Positions 28,139 through 36,390 are shown, numbered from the stretch's first letter. The stretch: DNA of 64,000 bases from Pseudomonas sp. (GCA_007713455.1 VMRT01000002.1:310001-374000); one strand, 5' to 3'. Translations and numbers: made by a program. The notes: a model not told the origin generated them from the sequence alone.

Positions 28139-28906
28139 TCAATAGACGTTGTTTTTCTTCCAGAGATCTTCGTCATCGAACGCCTTCATGCCTTCGGCGA
28201 GCTCGTTGGGCTCGTCTGTCTTGGGCACCTCGTTCTTCAACACCAGAGCGTCGGCATGTGCGAGGAGGGCTTCCAGCTGTTTGAGCTGGCTCTGATAAGG
28301 CGCCGGTGCAGGTTGGCGGCGAATATGCTGAATGCCTCGTTCGAACGCCAGGCGTGCGCGTTGCGGCTGGTTCTGTTGCAGCGCAAGTTTTCCCAAGCCG
28401 GTGAAGAATTCGATGTGCAGGATAGCCAGCATGCGTTGGATGTCTTGCACCCAGCGTTTGGCTTCGGCCTTATCGATCAGGCCGTCCTTGGTGGCGCGAA
28501 CGATCTGGGCGTGGAGATCTTCGAGCATGAAGCGACTTTCCTTGGCCTGTGCTTCCGTCACGATCTGCCGCGGAGCATTGCGCATCTCGATCGCTTCGCC
28601 CTTGGCCAGCTCGGCCTGCAGCGCCTGCATTCGCGCGCTCAGTTTGTCATTGCCCTTGTCCACCGGCCGCAAGCGTTCGCTCAGCGCAAGTTCGAGGCGG
28701 GTCAGCAATAGCTTGAGCGCGGGTGTCATCATCTGTCCCGGGAGTCCGTCGGACAGGTCCGCGCAGCGGCGGCAGCGGTCAGTGAGGTCAGCCCGTTTGC
28801 GGGCCTTTTCCAGATTGCCTTTTTCGACAATCTGAATGGTGTAGACGATGCCGACCAGCAGGAACACACCGACCAGGATCAACGCAGTGATCATTAATGG
28901 AGACAC
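28139..28906 (-). CDS. Membrane-anchored coiled-coil protein of unknown function
   Basis: A 255-residue protein: one N-terminal membrane helix (about 5-25: ITALILVGVFLLVGIVYTIQIV), then a long charged helical part with a CRRC pair (DRCRRCADLSDGLPGQ). The GTG at 28906 is chosen as start because AGAGGTG lies 7 bases before it; an in-frame ATG four codons later (28894) has no such site. Homologous proteins in pseudomonads are annotated only as hypothetical as far as I recall. Co-directional with the GST gene. Confidence 0.72.
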   Translation of the reverse strand: MSPLMITALILVGVFLLVGIVYTIQIVEKGNLEKARKRADLTDRCRRCADLSDGLPGQMMTPALKLLLTRLELALSERLRPVDKGNDKLSARMQALQAELAKGEAIEMRNAPRQIVTEAQAKESRFMLEDLHAQIVRATKDGLIDKAEAKRWVQDIQRMLAILHIEFFTGLGKLALQQNQPQRARLAFERGIQHIRRQPAPAPYQSQLKQLEALLAHADALVLKNEVPKTDEPNELAEGMKAFDDEDLWKKNNVY

Positions 28907-29021
28907 TTGACTGCACCTCTCGAGCCGCTGGTTTTTCGCTTGAGTGTAGTGGCTTGATGATGTGGCCGATAGCTCTGCGTGCTGCCCGGATATGGCCTTC
29001 AAATTTTTTTTAAAACTATGC

Positions 29022-29050
29022 TTGACGACTCCCGAGGGCCTCCATAAAAT
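29022..29050 (+). promoter_or_regulatory. Promoter of the tRNA-Glu/tRNA-Gly operon
   Basis: TTGACG (29022-29027), 17 bases, TAAAAT (29045-29050), followed by a GC-rich discriminator (GCGCGCC) typical of stringently controlled stable-RNA promoters. An A/T tract just upstream (29001-29016) may act as an UP element. Confidence 0.85.
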
Positions 29051-29123
29051 GCGCGCCACTTGCAGCGTGAAGCACCAAACAGAGCGCGGCAAGCCGGAAT
29101 GAATCTTGTGGTTTCCGGGCAAC

Positions 29124-29199
29124 GTCCCCTTCGTCTAGTGGCCTAGGACACCGCCCTTTCACGGCGGTAACAGGGGTTCGAGTCCCCTAGGGGACGCCA
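29124..29199 (+). tRNA. tRNA-Glu (anticodon TTC)
   Basis: A 76-base cloverleaf with encoded CCA. The acceptor GTCCCCT pairs with AGGGGAC; the anticodon arm CCGCC-CTTTCAC-GGCGG gives anticodon TTC; the T-arm contains GGTTCGAGTCC. Confidence 0.97.
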
Positions 29200-29216
29200 T
29201 ATTTTTTGTAGACAAC

Positions 29217-29292
<76 letters not shown>

Positions 29293-29335
29293 AATTCTCT
29301 TCGGTGACCTTTTCAAGGTGATCGAAGAAAGAAAA

Positions 29336-29360
29336 AAGCGACCTCAGGGTCGCTTTTTTC
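29336..29360 (+). terminator. Rho-independent terminator of the tRNA operon
   Basis: GCGACC-TCAG-GGTCGC (29338-29353) followed by TTTTTT, 45 bases after tRNA-Gly. Confidence 0.9.
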
Positions 29361-29515
29361 GTTTCAGTCGATCCCTTTCAGATCTCAGCTCTTGCTGATC
29401 TTTATGCCCAGCGCCTGCGTGGCTTGCCATGCGCTGGCGCCGTCCGCTACCTCAGGCCAGCCTACTGCATCGCGCGGCGGGCTGCCGGAGGAGGCTCAAG
29501 GTGGTGGGCGTCCCC

Positions 29516-29806
29516 TCAGGTGTATTTGGTGAAGATGCTGCGCACCCGTTCCAGGGTCTCGCCTGTATCTTGCGTCTGGTCGTGCAGCGCCTCTTCGATC
29601 AGGCAGGTCAGCATCAGTCGGTAGGCTTTGTCCAGCGCGCTACGAGCAGCGGAAAACTGTTGAGCGATGGCTTCGCAATCTTCGCCTCGCTTGATCATTG
29701 CCTGGATGCCGCGCACCTGCCCCTCGACTCTCGCTAAACGTTTCAGCATGGCCTGCTGCTGGGCCTGCATCTCTGCGGATTCCACGGGGAGGGTCTGGTC
29801 ATTCAT
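29516..29806 (-). CDS. CsoR/FrmR/RcnR-family repressor with unusual cysteine pattern
   Basis: A 96-residue all-helical repressor of the CsoR family (RLARVEGQVRGIQAMIKRGEDCEAIAQQ). The first conserved cysteine is C44. The positions of the CsoR/FrmR histidine (C44+25) and of the second CsoR/CstR cysteine (C44+29) hold L69 and A73, while an extra cysteine, C68, sits at +24. So it is neither a typical copper sensor nor a typical CstR; a thiol-based (persulfide or aldehyde) sensor is inferred from the sulfur genes around it. The start at 29806 is chosen because an in-frame upstream ATG adds residues unlike the family. A CsoR-type box lies 62 bases upstream of the start. Confidence 0.85.
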   Translation of the reverse strand: MNDQTLPVESAEMQAQQQAMLKRLARVEGQVRGIQAMIKRGEDCEAIAQQFSAARSALDKAYRLMLTCLIEEALHDQTQDTGETLERVRSIFTKYT

Positions 29807-29868
29807 GCGGCTACCTCGACATGACTGGATGGAGAGCCTGCGAAGATTCCGATTAGGGTCGCGGCTCA

Positions 29869-29886
29869 TATACGGGTAGGGGCATG
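29869..29886. promoter_or_regulatory. CsoR-type operator box 1 (upstream of the CsoR-family gene)
   Basis: ATACGGGTAGGGGCATG-type sequence: an A/T-flanked GC tract in the style of CsoR/RcnR operators. It aligns with boxes at 36258-36275 and 39582-39599 (shared pattern ATACC-N3-GGGGGTA, this copy with two mismatches). Location before the regulator gene suggests autoregulation. Confidence 0.55.
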
Positions 29887-29936
29887 CTAGCGATGCCGCC
29901 GCTGGCGGCCAACTTCTTTCGGTCAGGGCTTGCCAA

Positions 29937-29960
29937 ACAATATATAAAAAAATATATTGT
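29937..29960. promoter_or_regulatory. AT-rich inverted repeat, likely operator of the BigR-like repressor
   Basis: ACAATATAT (29937-29945), six A, ATATATTGT (29952-29960): a perfect 9-bp inverted repeat 30 bases before the ArsR-family gene. BigR-type repressors of Xylella and Agrobacterium bind AT-rich palindromes at their own promoters, so autoregulation through this site is the natural reading. Confidence 0.75.
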
Positions 29961-29989
29961 CATCATCTTAAGTGTTTGATCGCTGACCT

Positions 29990-30307
29990 ATGACTGCCGA
30001 TCTGGATATCGAGCAACTGCGCGCCAATGCGGCGTCCGCGGGGGCTTTGCTGAAGGCTTTGGCCAACCCTGACCGCCTGTTGCTGCTTTGCCAGTTGTCG
30101 CTGGGCGAGCGCAACGTCTCCGAGCTGGAACAGCTGCTGGGCATTCAGCAGCCGACGCTGTCGCAGCAGCTCGCCGTATTGCGCCGGGAGGGGCTTGTTG
30201 CAACGCGCCGCGAAGGTAAGCAGGTCTACTACCGGATCAGCAGCGCTGAAGCATTGGCGGTGATCACGACGCTTTATCAGCTGTTCTGCGAAGGGGGCAA
30301 GCAATGA
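29990..30307 (+). CDS. ArsR-family persulfide-responsive repressor (BigR/SqrR/YgaV type)
   Basis: A 105-residue winged-helix protein (LKALANPDRLLLLCQL, IQQPTLSQQLAVLRREGLVATRREGKQVYY). Two cysteines, C34 and C100, are 66 residues apart, exactly the spacing of the redox pair in BigR (C42/C108) and SqrR (C41/C107), which forms a disulfide or tetrasulfide on sulfide/persulfide exposure and releases DNA. Metal-binding motifs of classic ArsR are absent. It overlaps the next gene by 4 bases and heads a YeeE/YedE-DUF2892 operon; this is the usual neighbourhood for the family. Confidence 0.92.
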   Translation: MTADLDIEQLRANAASAGALLKALANPDRLLLLCQLSLGERNVSELEQLLGIQQPTLSQQLAVLRREGLVATRREGKQVYYRISSAEALAVITTLYQLFCEGGKQ

Positions 30308-30738
30308 CCATCGACTGGATCAACTTCACACCTTGGGCGGCATTGGCTGGTGGTGTCCTCATCGGTGCCGCGGCCAGCTTGTTCGTCCTGCTCAATGGCC
30401 GAATCGCCGGGATCAGCGGGCTGCTTGCCAGCCTGCTGGAAACGGGGGGCGAGGGGCGAAGCGAAAAACTGTTGTTTCTGCTCGGCATCCTGCTCGCGCC
30501 GCTCCTTTGGATGCTGTTTGGCACCCTGCCAGCGATGGAGTTTCAGTCCGGCTGGATCGGTTTGCTGGTGGCCGGGATGTTGGTCGGCGTCGGTACTCGC
30601 TACGGCTCCGGTTGCACCAGTGGGCATGGGGTCTGCGGGATCTCGCGACTGTCACCGCGCTCCATCGTGGCGACCGTGGCATTCATGGTCGCCGGCTTCG
30701 CCACGGTCTATGTACTACGTCATCTGTTGGGAGGCTGA
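30304..30738 (+). CDS. YeeE/YedE-family half transporter 1 (PmpA/PmpB type)
   Basis: A 144-residue membrane protein with about four helices. [22 protein letters not shown] is the conserved cysteine motif of the YeeE/YedE family, whose full-length members import thiosulfate; the half-size pairs (PmpA/PmpB) accompany BigR-type repressors and are proposed to carry sulfur compounds. The ATG overlaps the repressor stop by 4 bases. The second half is the next gene. Confidence 0.92.
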   Translation: MTIDWINFTPWAALAGGVLIGAAASLFVLLNGRIAGISGLLASLLETGGEGRSEKLLFLLGILLAPLLWMLFGTLPAMEFQSGWIGLLVAGMLVGVGTRYGSGCTSGHGVCGISRLSPRSIVATVAFMVAGFATVYVLRHLLGG

Positions 30739-30740
30739 GC

Positions 30741-31160
30741 ATGCGCAAGTTGACTTCATTTGCTGCTGGTCTGCTATTCGGGCTGGGGCTGCTGCTTTCC
30801 GGAATGGCCAACCCGGCCAAGGTCATCGGTTTCCTTGATCTGGCGGGCGCCTGGGATCCCTCGTTGGCGCTGGTGATGGTCGGTGCCATCGCTACGGCGC
30901 TGGTGCCTTTCACCTGGGCGAGGAAACACGAGCGCTCTTTGCTCGATGCGCCGATGCAGCTGCCAACCAAGCGCGAGCTGGATGGCAGGCTGATCGGTGG
31001 CAGTCTGCTGTTCGGTGTGGGCTGGGGAATCGCTGGCATCTGTCCGGGCCCGGCCATCGCCATGCTGCTCGGCGGGCACTGGCAGGTCGTGCTTTTCGTT
31101 CTCGCCATGCTTGGCGGAATGCTGTTGTTCTCCGCGCTGGAACGCCGGCGCGCTTGCTGA
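30741..31160 (+). CDS. YeeE/YedE-family half transporter 2
   Basis: A 139-residue membrane protein with about four helices and the counterpart motif WGIAGICPGPAIAMLLGG, whose cysteine would complete the sulfur path formed with the first half. FAAGLLFGLGLLLSGMANPAKVIGFLD is typical of the second subunit. It begins 2 bases after the first half-transporter gene; the two probably act as a heterodimer in the inner membrane. Confidence 0.92.
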   Translation: MRKLTSFAAGLLFGLGLLLSGMANPAKVIGFLDLAGAWDPSLALVMVGAIATALVPFTWARKHERSLLDAPMQLPTKRELDGRLIGGSLLFGVGWGIAGICPGPAIAMLLGGHWQVVLFVLAMLGGMLLFSALERRRAC

Positions 31161-31173
31161 CCGGGAGGTCTTT

Positions 31174-31374
31174 ATGAAAGTCAACGTTGGAACCATTGAT
31201 CGGGCACTGCGCATCGTTGTCGGCTTGGTGCTTATCGGTCTGAGCCTGGGCGGCGTGATCGGTGCCTGGGGCTGGATCGGTCTGTTGCCGCTGGCGACTG
31301 GCATCTTCCGTTTCTGCCCAGCCTATACGCTGCTCGGTATCAAGACTTGCAAGGCGTGCGATTCCAAGTCCTGA
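31174..31374 (+). CDS. DUF2892 small membrane protein
   Basis: A 66-residue protein with two membrane helices (about 11-28 and 31-48) and cysteines in FRFCPAYTLLGIKTCKAC. DUF2892 proteins (YgaP-tail like) are often fused to or encoded with rhodanese domains in sulfide-responsive operons. GGGAGG lies before the ATG. Last gene of the BigR-headed operon. Confidence 0.9.
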   Translation: MKVNVGTIDRALRIVVGLVLIGLSLGGVIGAWGWIGLLPLATGIFRFCPAYTLLGIKTCKACDSKS

Positions 31375-31394
31375 GAGTCTGCGAAGCTCCACAG

Positions 31395-31428
31395 CAAAAA
31401 GGCCGACATCGATGTCGGCCTTTTTTTG
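31395..31428. terminator. Bidirectional Rho-independent terminator
   Basis: GGCCGACATC-GATGTCGGCC (31401-31420) is a perfect palindromic stem, flanked by AAAAA on the left and TTTTTTT on the right, so it can end both the DUF2892 operon and the convergent rhodanese operon. Confidence 0.93.
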
Positions 31429-31447
31429 TCTGCGCGCTGCGATCCGG

Positions 31448-31828
31448 CTATTCGAAACTGGGCAGGCTCGGCTTCACAACGGGCTTGTTCGCGCCGACCC
31501 AGGCGTCGAACCCGCCGGCGATCGACTGGACATGCAGGTAGCCCATGTCCTGCAGCGCAGCTGCGGACAGTGCGGCGCGACCGCTGGTCTTGCAATAGAG
31601 CACGATGTTCATGTCGCGCGCGGCGAGTTCCGGTGTGCCGCTGAGCTTGAACTCCAGCAGCCCCCGCGGAATGTTGAGGGCGCCGGCGATATGGCCCTCA
31701 CGAAACTCATCCGCCTCGCGCACGTCGATCAGCACGTCCGCTGCCTGGATCGCGGCGTCGGCATCTGCGACTGCGACTTCCTGTACGTGGGCCCGGGCCA
31801 GTTCGACGAGGTCATGTGCGTTCTTCAT
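31448..31828 (-). CDS. Cytoplasmic single-domain rhodanese
   Basis: A 126-residue sulfurtransferase with no signal peptide. Active-site loop LYCKTSGRAALSA carries the catalytic cysteine; VLIDVREADEFREGHIAGALNIPRG and GGFDAWVGANKPVV are the other landmarks. It is the last gene of the dioxygenase-SQR-SulP-rhodanese operon, starting inside the end of the SulP gene (ATGA-type overlap). It probably moves sulfane sulfur between SQR, glutathione and downstream acceptors. Confidence 0.93.
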   Translation of the reverse strand: MKNAHDLVELARAHVQEVAVADADAAIQAADVLIDVREADEFREGHIAGALNIPRGLLEFKLSGTPELAARDMNIVLYCKTSGRAALSAAALQDMGYLHVQSIAGGFDAWVGANKPVVKPSLPSFE

Positions 31829-33603
31829 CCTGCGTTCTCCTTGATATTGCCAAAACATTCACGCTGCCGTTCACGGGCATGGTGGGTGGTGTCCGGGTCC
31901 AGTGCGAGCAGCGCTTCGTACTGGCTGATGAAAACCTGACCGCCCAAATGAGCGAGGAAATCAGTGTTCCGTAATCGGTCCATGACCGGCCCCTTGACCT
32001 CGGAAAGATGGAGCTGGATGCCTGCGGTGTGCAGGCGGGCCGTGATGGCCTCAAGACTCTCCAGGGCGCTGGCGTCGATCAGGTTCACGCCTGGGCACAT
32101 CAGCACCAGGTGCTCGGCGTGCGGATAGCGCCCGATCAGCTCGGCGACGCGGTCTTCGAGGAAGCGCGCATTGGGGAAATACAGGCTCTCGTCGACGCGC
32201 ACCGAGAGCACCCTCGGGCTCTGTATTACGGCGAAGCGCTCGATGTTGCGAAAATGCTCGCTACCCGGCAGCTGGCCGACCACGGCAATATGCGGCTGGC
32301 TGGTGCGCCAGAGAAACAGCAACAGCGATAGGCCGACACCGATCAGGATGCCGCTCTCCACGCCGATCAGCAGCACACCGAGCATGGTGGCAGCCATGGC
32401 CGCGGCGTCCTGTCGGGAGTAGCGCCAGGTGCGACGCAGGGCGGAGAGGTCCACCAGGCTGAGCACAGCGATAACGATCGTCGCGGCCAGTACTGCGTGT
32501 GGCAGATTGCGGAACAGTGGCGTGAACAGCAGCACGGTGAGGCCGATGCCCACTGCGGTCAGCGCACCAGCCAGCGGCGTCTGTGCGCCAGCATCGAAGT
32601 TGACCACCGAGCGGGCGAAGCCGCCGGTTACCGGAAAGCCACCACTGAGGGCCGCGGCGACATTGGCGCCGCCAAGTGCGACCAGTTCCTGGTTAGGCTC
32701 GATGCGTTCGCGGCGCTTGGCCGCCAGGGTCTGCGCCACGGAAACCGACTCGACGAAGCCGACCAGGCTGATCAGCACCGCCGCAGGCAACAGTTGCAGT
32801 GCTAGCGTCATATCCAGCATCGGCAGCCTCATGCTGGGTAGGCCGCCAGGCACCGCACCGACTACCCGCACGCCGGCATCGGCGAGCTGAAAGACGCTGA
32901 CCGCCGCTATCGCCAGCAGCAAGGCGGCGACCGGCCCGATCTTGCTCAGCGTGCCGGCGATATGCGGACTCATACCCAAACGCTGCAGCCAAGTGGAGAG
33001 GCGGCTGCGCACCAGGTAGAGAAATAGCAGGCTCGTCGTGCCGACGATGAACGTCGGCAGATGCATTTGCGACAGTGTTCCGAGCAGGCCCCAAATCAGC
33101 TCCACGGCGTTTTCACCTCCGGTTGAGATGCCGAGGATGTGCTTGAGCTGGCCGAGAGCGATGAGGATGCCCGAAGCGCTGATGAAGCCGGAAATCACCG
33201 GATGGCTGAGGAAATTCGCCAGAAAGCCCAGGCGCAGCATGGCCATGAGCAGCAGCACCGCGCCGGAGAGCAGCGCCAGCAGCATGGCTGCGCCTGCATA
33301 TTCCGCGCTACCCGGGGCGAACAACGGTCCCAAGGCGGCCGCAGTCATCAGCGATACCACTGCCACCGGGCCGACTGCCAGGGTGCGACTGGTGCCAAAC
33401 AGGGTATAGGCGATCAGCGGCAGCATACTGGCGTACAGGCCAGTCACTGGCGGCAGGCCGGCGAGCATGGCGTAGGCGAGGCTCTGCGGGATCAGCATCA
33501 GCGTTACGATCAGCGCGGCCAGGCTGTCCTTGGCCGCGGCCGCGCGGTCATAGTGCCTGACCCACTCCAATATGGGCAGGTAGCGGGCCAAGCGCTGCTT
33601 CAT
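31825..33603 (-). CDS. SulP-family inorganic anion transporter with STAS domain
   Basis: A 592-residue protein: a cytoplasmic start, then a transmembrane domain of 10 or more helices (about 20-420, including SLAYAMLAGLPPVTGLYAS, the family signature region) and a C-terminal STAS domain (about 440-560: YPHAEHLVLMCPGVNLIDASALESLEAI). SulP proteins carry sulfate, bicarbonate or other anions. Here, in an operon that oxidises sulfide to sulfite and thiosulfate, export or exchange of the anion products is a plausible role. Overlaps the SQR-like gene by 4 bases. Confidence 0.93.
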   Translation of the reverse strand: MKQRLARYLPILEWVRHYDRAAAAKDSLAALIVTLMLIPQSLAYAMLAGLPPVTGLYASMLPLIAYTLFGTSRTLAVGPVAVVSLMTAAALGPLFAPGSAEYAGAAMLLALLSGAVLLLMAMLRLGFLANFLSHPVISGFISASGILIALGQLKHILGISTGGENAVELIWGLLGTLSQMHLPTFIVGTTSLLFLYLVRSRLSTWLQRLGMSPHIAGTLSKIGPVAALLLAIAAVSVFQLADAGVRVVGAVPGGLPSMRLPMLDMTLALQLLPAAVLISLVGFVESVSVAQTLAAKRRERIEPNQELVALGGANVAAALSGGFPVTGGFARSVVNFDAGAQTPLAGALTAVGIGLTVLLFTPLFRNLPHAVLAATIVIAVLSLVDLSALRRTWRYSRQDAAAMAATMLGVLLIGVESGILIGVGLSLLLFLWRTSQPHIAVVGQLPGSEHFRNIERFAVIQSPRVLSVRVDESLYFPNARFLEDRVAELIGRYPHAEHLVLMCPGVNLIDASALESLEAITARLHTAGIQLHLSEVKGPVMDRLRNTDFLAHLGGQVFISQYEALLALDPDTTHHARERQRECFGNIKENAG

Positions 33604-35348
33604 CCCTTCTTCTCCTGGGTGAAGTCGCAAGCGTCGGGTGCCTCGGCCGGGCGCGGTTCGAAGTCCAGATGCTTCGGCTCGGCCAGCCATTCATGGCCCT
33701 TGAGCATCATCTCGAAGTAGATCGACGGCATCCATTGGGTCTTCAGCTTCCAGGCCAGGCGGCGCGGCACTTTCGGGTCGAGCGGGAACGTCGGCAGCAG
33801 CTTTCCGCCATAGCCGAATTCGGCGAGGATCACCCTGCCGCGCTCGACGGTCAGCGGGCAGGAGCCGTAACCATCGTAGATCGCCCGCGGGCCGCTGCCC
33901 TTGAGCACACTCAGCACATTCTCGGCGACCACCGGTGCCTGTTTACGCACCGCTGCGGCAGTCTTCGCGTTGGGCGCGGAGCAGACATCGCCGAGGCTGA
34001 AGATGTTGCCAAAGCGCGGATGCCGCAGCGTCTCGTGCTCGGCCTCGAACCAGCCATCGGCATTGGCCAGAGCGCTGTGGCGAATGAAGTCCGGTGCGTG
34101 CTGCGGTGGCACCATGTGCAGCAGATCGAACTCACGCTCCACCGTGGTACTTTGCCCGGCGCTGTCGGTCACCTTGAACCAGGCCTTGCGCGCTGGTCCG
34201 TCGACACCCACCAGATTGTGGTTGAAGTTCAGCCGCGCGCCGTAGCGCTCGACGTATTGCATCAGCGCGGGCACGAAGTCTGCGACGCCGAACAGGACCG
34301 CGCCAGCCGAACAGAAGTCGACTTCGATATCCTTCAGCACGCCTTGCTGGCGCCAGTGATCGCAGGACAGGTACATCGCCTTCTGCGGTGCGCCGGCGCA
34401 CTTGATCGGCATGGGTGGTTGGGTGAATAGTGCCTTGCCGCCGCGCAGGTTCTGCACCAGTTGCCAGGTGTAGGGCGCCAGTTCGAAGGCGTAATTCGAG
34501 GTCACGCCGAACTTGCCGAGGCTGTCGCGGGCGCCTTCGATGGCGTCCCAGTCGAGGCTCAGGCCCGGGCAGACCACCAGCGCCCGGTAGCCGATGCGAC
34601 TGCCGTCTTCGAGCACCACTTGCTGGTGCTCCGGCTCGAAGGCTTCGGCAGCCGCGCGGATCCATTGCGCCTTGGACGGAATGCAGCGACTCATCGCGCG
34701 CTCGGTGGCGGCGCGGTCGAACACGCCGGCGCCTACCAGCGTCCAGCCGGGCTGATAGTAGTGCTGTTCACGGGGTTCGATGATTGCGACGCGCAGTTCG
34801 GGGTCGCGCTTGAGCAAACTGGCTGTCACGGCGCCGCCGGCCGCGCCGCCGCCAATCACCAGGACGTCGTAGCGCGGCGTGACGGCGAATTTCGAAGCGC
34901 CCGGCAGCGGCAGATCGGTTGTCGACTGCCAGTAACCCTGCATGCGTGGCAGCAGGCCGCTTAGGTCGTAACTGGCTTGCTGGGCTGTCTGCAGCAACAC
35001 CTGCGGATCGAGGTGATGTGCCTGGGCCAGTGCCCAGAGCGAGGCCGAGCGTGTCCCGGTGCGACAGAACGCCAGTGCTGGCCCCTTGATCCGCGCCAGT
35101 AGCGCTCGGAAGGCCGCGACGTCGGCGTCAGTGATCTGCCCAGATACGACCGGTAGATGGTGATACTCGAGGCCGGACGCCTCGGCGGCGGTGCGCATGG
35201 CCTCGCTGGACGGCTGGCCTTCGTCCTCGTTGTCCGGGCGGTTGTTGATGACGCAGCGAAATCCGCTGCCGGCCAGCAGCGCCATGTCCGCCGGTTGCAA
35301 CTGGGCAGCGACGGAGATGAAAGGGGTCAGTCGTTTTATTGTTTGCAT
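33600..35348 (-). CDS. DUF442 (phosphatase-like)-sulfide:quinone oxidoreductase fusion
   Basis: A 582-residue two-domain protein. Residues about 1-135 are a DUF442 tyrosine-phosphatase-like/rhodanese-like domain with catalytic loop FCRTGTRSASLW. Residues about 150-575 are an FAD/NAD(P) oxidoreductase (VLVIGGGAAGGAVTASLL) of the SQR class, with cysteines in VVCPGLSLDW, IKCAGAPQKAMYL and GDVCSAPNAKTAAAV; the last two match the active pair of mitochondrial-type SQR. Joining the domains suggests direct hand-off of persulfide. GGAGGA precedes the ATG. Downstream of the persulfide dioxygenase. Confidence 0.9.
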   Translation of the reverse strand: MQTIKRLTPFISVAAQLQPADMALLAGSGFRCVINNRPDNEDEGQPSSEAMRTAAEASGLEYHHLPVVSGQITDADVAAFRALLARIKGPALAFCRTGTRSASLWALAQAHHLDPQVLLQTAQQASYDLSGLLPRMQGYWQSTTDLPLPGASKFAVTPRYDVLVIGGGAAGGAVTASLLKRDPELRVAIIEPREQHYYQPGWTLVGAGVFDRAATERAMSRCIPSKAQWIRAAAEAFEPEHQQVVLEDGSRIGYRALVVCPGLSLDWDAIEGARDSLGKFGVTSNYAFELAPYTWQLVQNLRGGKALFTQPPMPIKCAGAPQKAMYLSCDHWRQQGVLKDIEVDFCSAGAVLFGVADFVPALMQYVERYGARLNFNHNLVGVDGPARKAWFKVTDSAGQSTTVEREFDLLHMVPPQHAPDFIRHSALANADGWFEAEHETLRHPRFGNIFSLGDVCSAPNAKTAAAVRKQAPVVAENVLSVLKGSGPRAIYDGYGSCPLTVERGRVILAEFGYGGKLLPTFPLDPKVPRRLAWKLKTQWMPSIYFEMMLKGHEWLAEPKHLDFEPRPAEAPDACDFTQEKKG

Positions 35349-35371
35349 GTCGACGTCCTCCACGCTTGGGG

Positions 35372-36235
35372 CTACAGCACGTCCAGGGGAATCTTCAGGT
35401 AGCGCGTGCCATTGCTTTCCGGCTCGGGCAGCTCGCCGCCGCGCATGTTGATCTGCACAGAGGGCAGGATCAGCGTAGGCATGCCCAGCGTGGCATCCCG
35501 TGCCGTGCGCATGGAGACGAACTGGTCCTCGCTGATGCCGGCGTGCACGTGCACGTTGTGTTCGCGTTCGGCGGCGATGGTCGTTTCATAGAGGAACTCT
35601 TCACGGCCGGGCGCCTTGTAGTCGTGGCACATGAATACCCGTGTGTCGCCCGGCAGGGCGAACAGCTTCTGGATCGACTGGTACAGCGTGCGCGCGTCGC
35701 CGCCCGGGAAATCACAACGGGCAGTGCCGTAATCGGGCATGAACAGCGTGTCGCCGACGAACGCCGCATCACCGATGACATAGGTCATGCAGGCCGGGGT
35801 GTGGCCCGGGGTATGGATGGCGCGCGCCTGGATGTTGCCGACCTGGAAGGTATCGCCATCGTGGAACAGGTGGTCGAACTGGCGGCCATCGGTCGCAAAG
35901 CCGGTACCGGCGTTGAACAGCTTGCCGAAGGTGTCCTGCACCACGGTGATGCGATCACCGATCGCCAGCTGACCACCTAGTTGCTGCCTGAGGTACGGCG
36001 CGGCGCTCAGATGGTCGGCGTGCACGTGGGTTTCCAGAAGCCACTGCACCTTGAGGTCCTGCTCGCGTACATAGTCGACCAGACGCTGGGCGGTAGCATG
36101 GGAGGTACGGCCGGATGCCGGATCGTAGTCCAGCACCGAATCGATCACCGCGCATTGGCGTGTCTGCGGATCGCTGACCACGTAGCTGTAGGTGAAAGTC
36201 GCGGGATCGAAGAAGGGTTCGATATGGGCATTCAT
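35372..36235 (-). CDS. Persulfide dioxygenase-like metallo-beta-lactamase fold protein (ETHE1/Blh type)
   Basis: A 287-residue MBL-fold protein that in this family oxidises glutathione persulfide to sulfite with a mono-iron centre. Iron ligands are expected in LLETHVHADHLSAAPYL (HxHxDH), HTPGHTP and the aspartate of VGDTLFMPDYGTARCDFPGGDA, the last being a signature of the Blh/ETHE1 group. First gene of the minus-strand sulfur operon; GAGGAG precedes the ATG, and a CsoR-type box lies 23 bases upstream. Confidence 0.93.
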   Translation of the reverse strand: MNAHIEPFFDPATFTYSYVVSDPQTRQCAVIDSVLDYDPASGRTSHATAQRLVDYVREQDLKVQWLLETHVHADHLSAAPYLRQQLGGQLAIGDRITVVQDTFGKLFNAGTGFATDGRQFDHLFHDGDTFQVGNIQARAIHTPGHTPACMTYVIGDAAFVGDTLFMPDYGTARCDFPGGDARTLYQSIQKLFALPGDTRVFMCHDYKAPGREEFLYETTIAAEREHNVHVHAGISEDQFVSMRTARDATLGMPTLILPSVQINMRGGELPEPESNGTRYLKIPLDVL

Positions 36236-36257
36236 GGGCGCGCTCCTCTCCAAGATT

Positions 36258-36275
36258 AATACCGGTGGGGGTATG
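36258..36275. promoter_or_regulatory. CsoR-type operator box 2 (upstream of the persulfide dioxygenase operon)
   Basis: AATACCGGTGGGGGTATG: ATACC-N3-GGGGGTA, the best of the three boxes. It lies between the expected promoter and the ribosome-binding site of the dioxygenase gene, so binding would block transcription. A separate AT palindrome, TAATA-GT-TATTA, is at 36321-36332. Confidence 0.6.
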
Positions 36276-36390
36276 TATGTGGAGTGATGTTAGCCCTGAT
36301 TTAGGTTATATGCTTAGACTTAATAGTTATTAGCTGGTGGCGGGGACATTCGCCGCGACCCGCTACGGAAGGGGCGCAGCGGCTGTCGGG

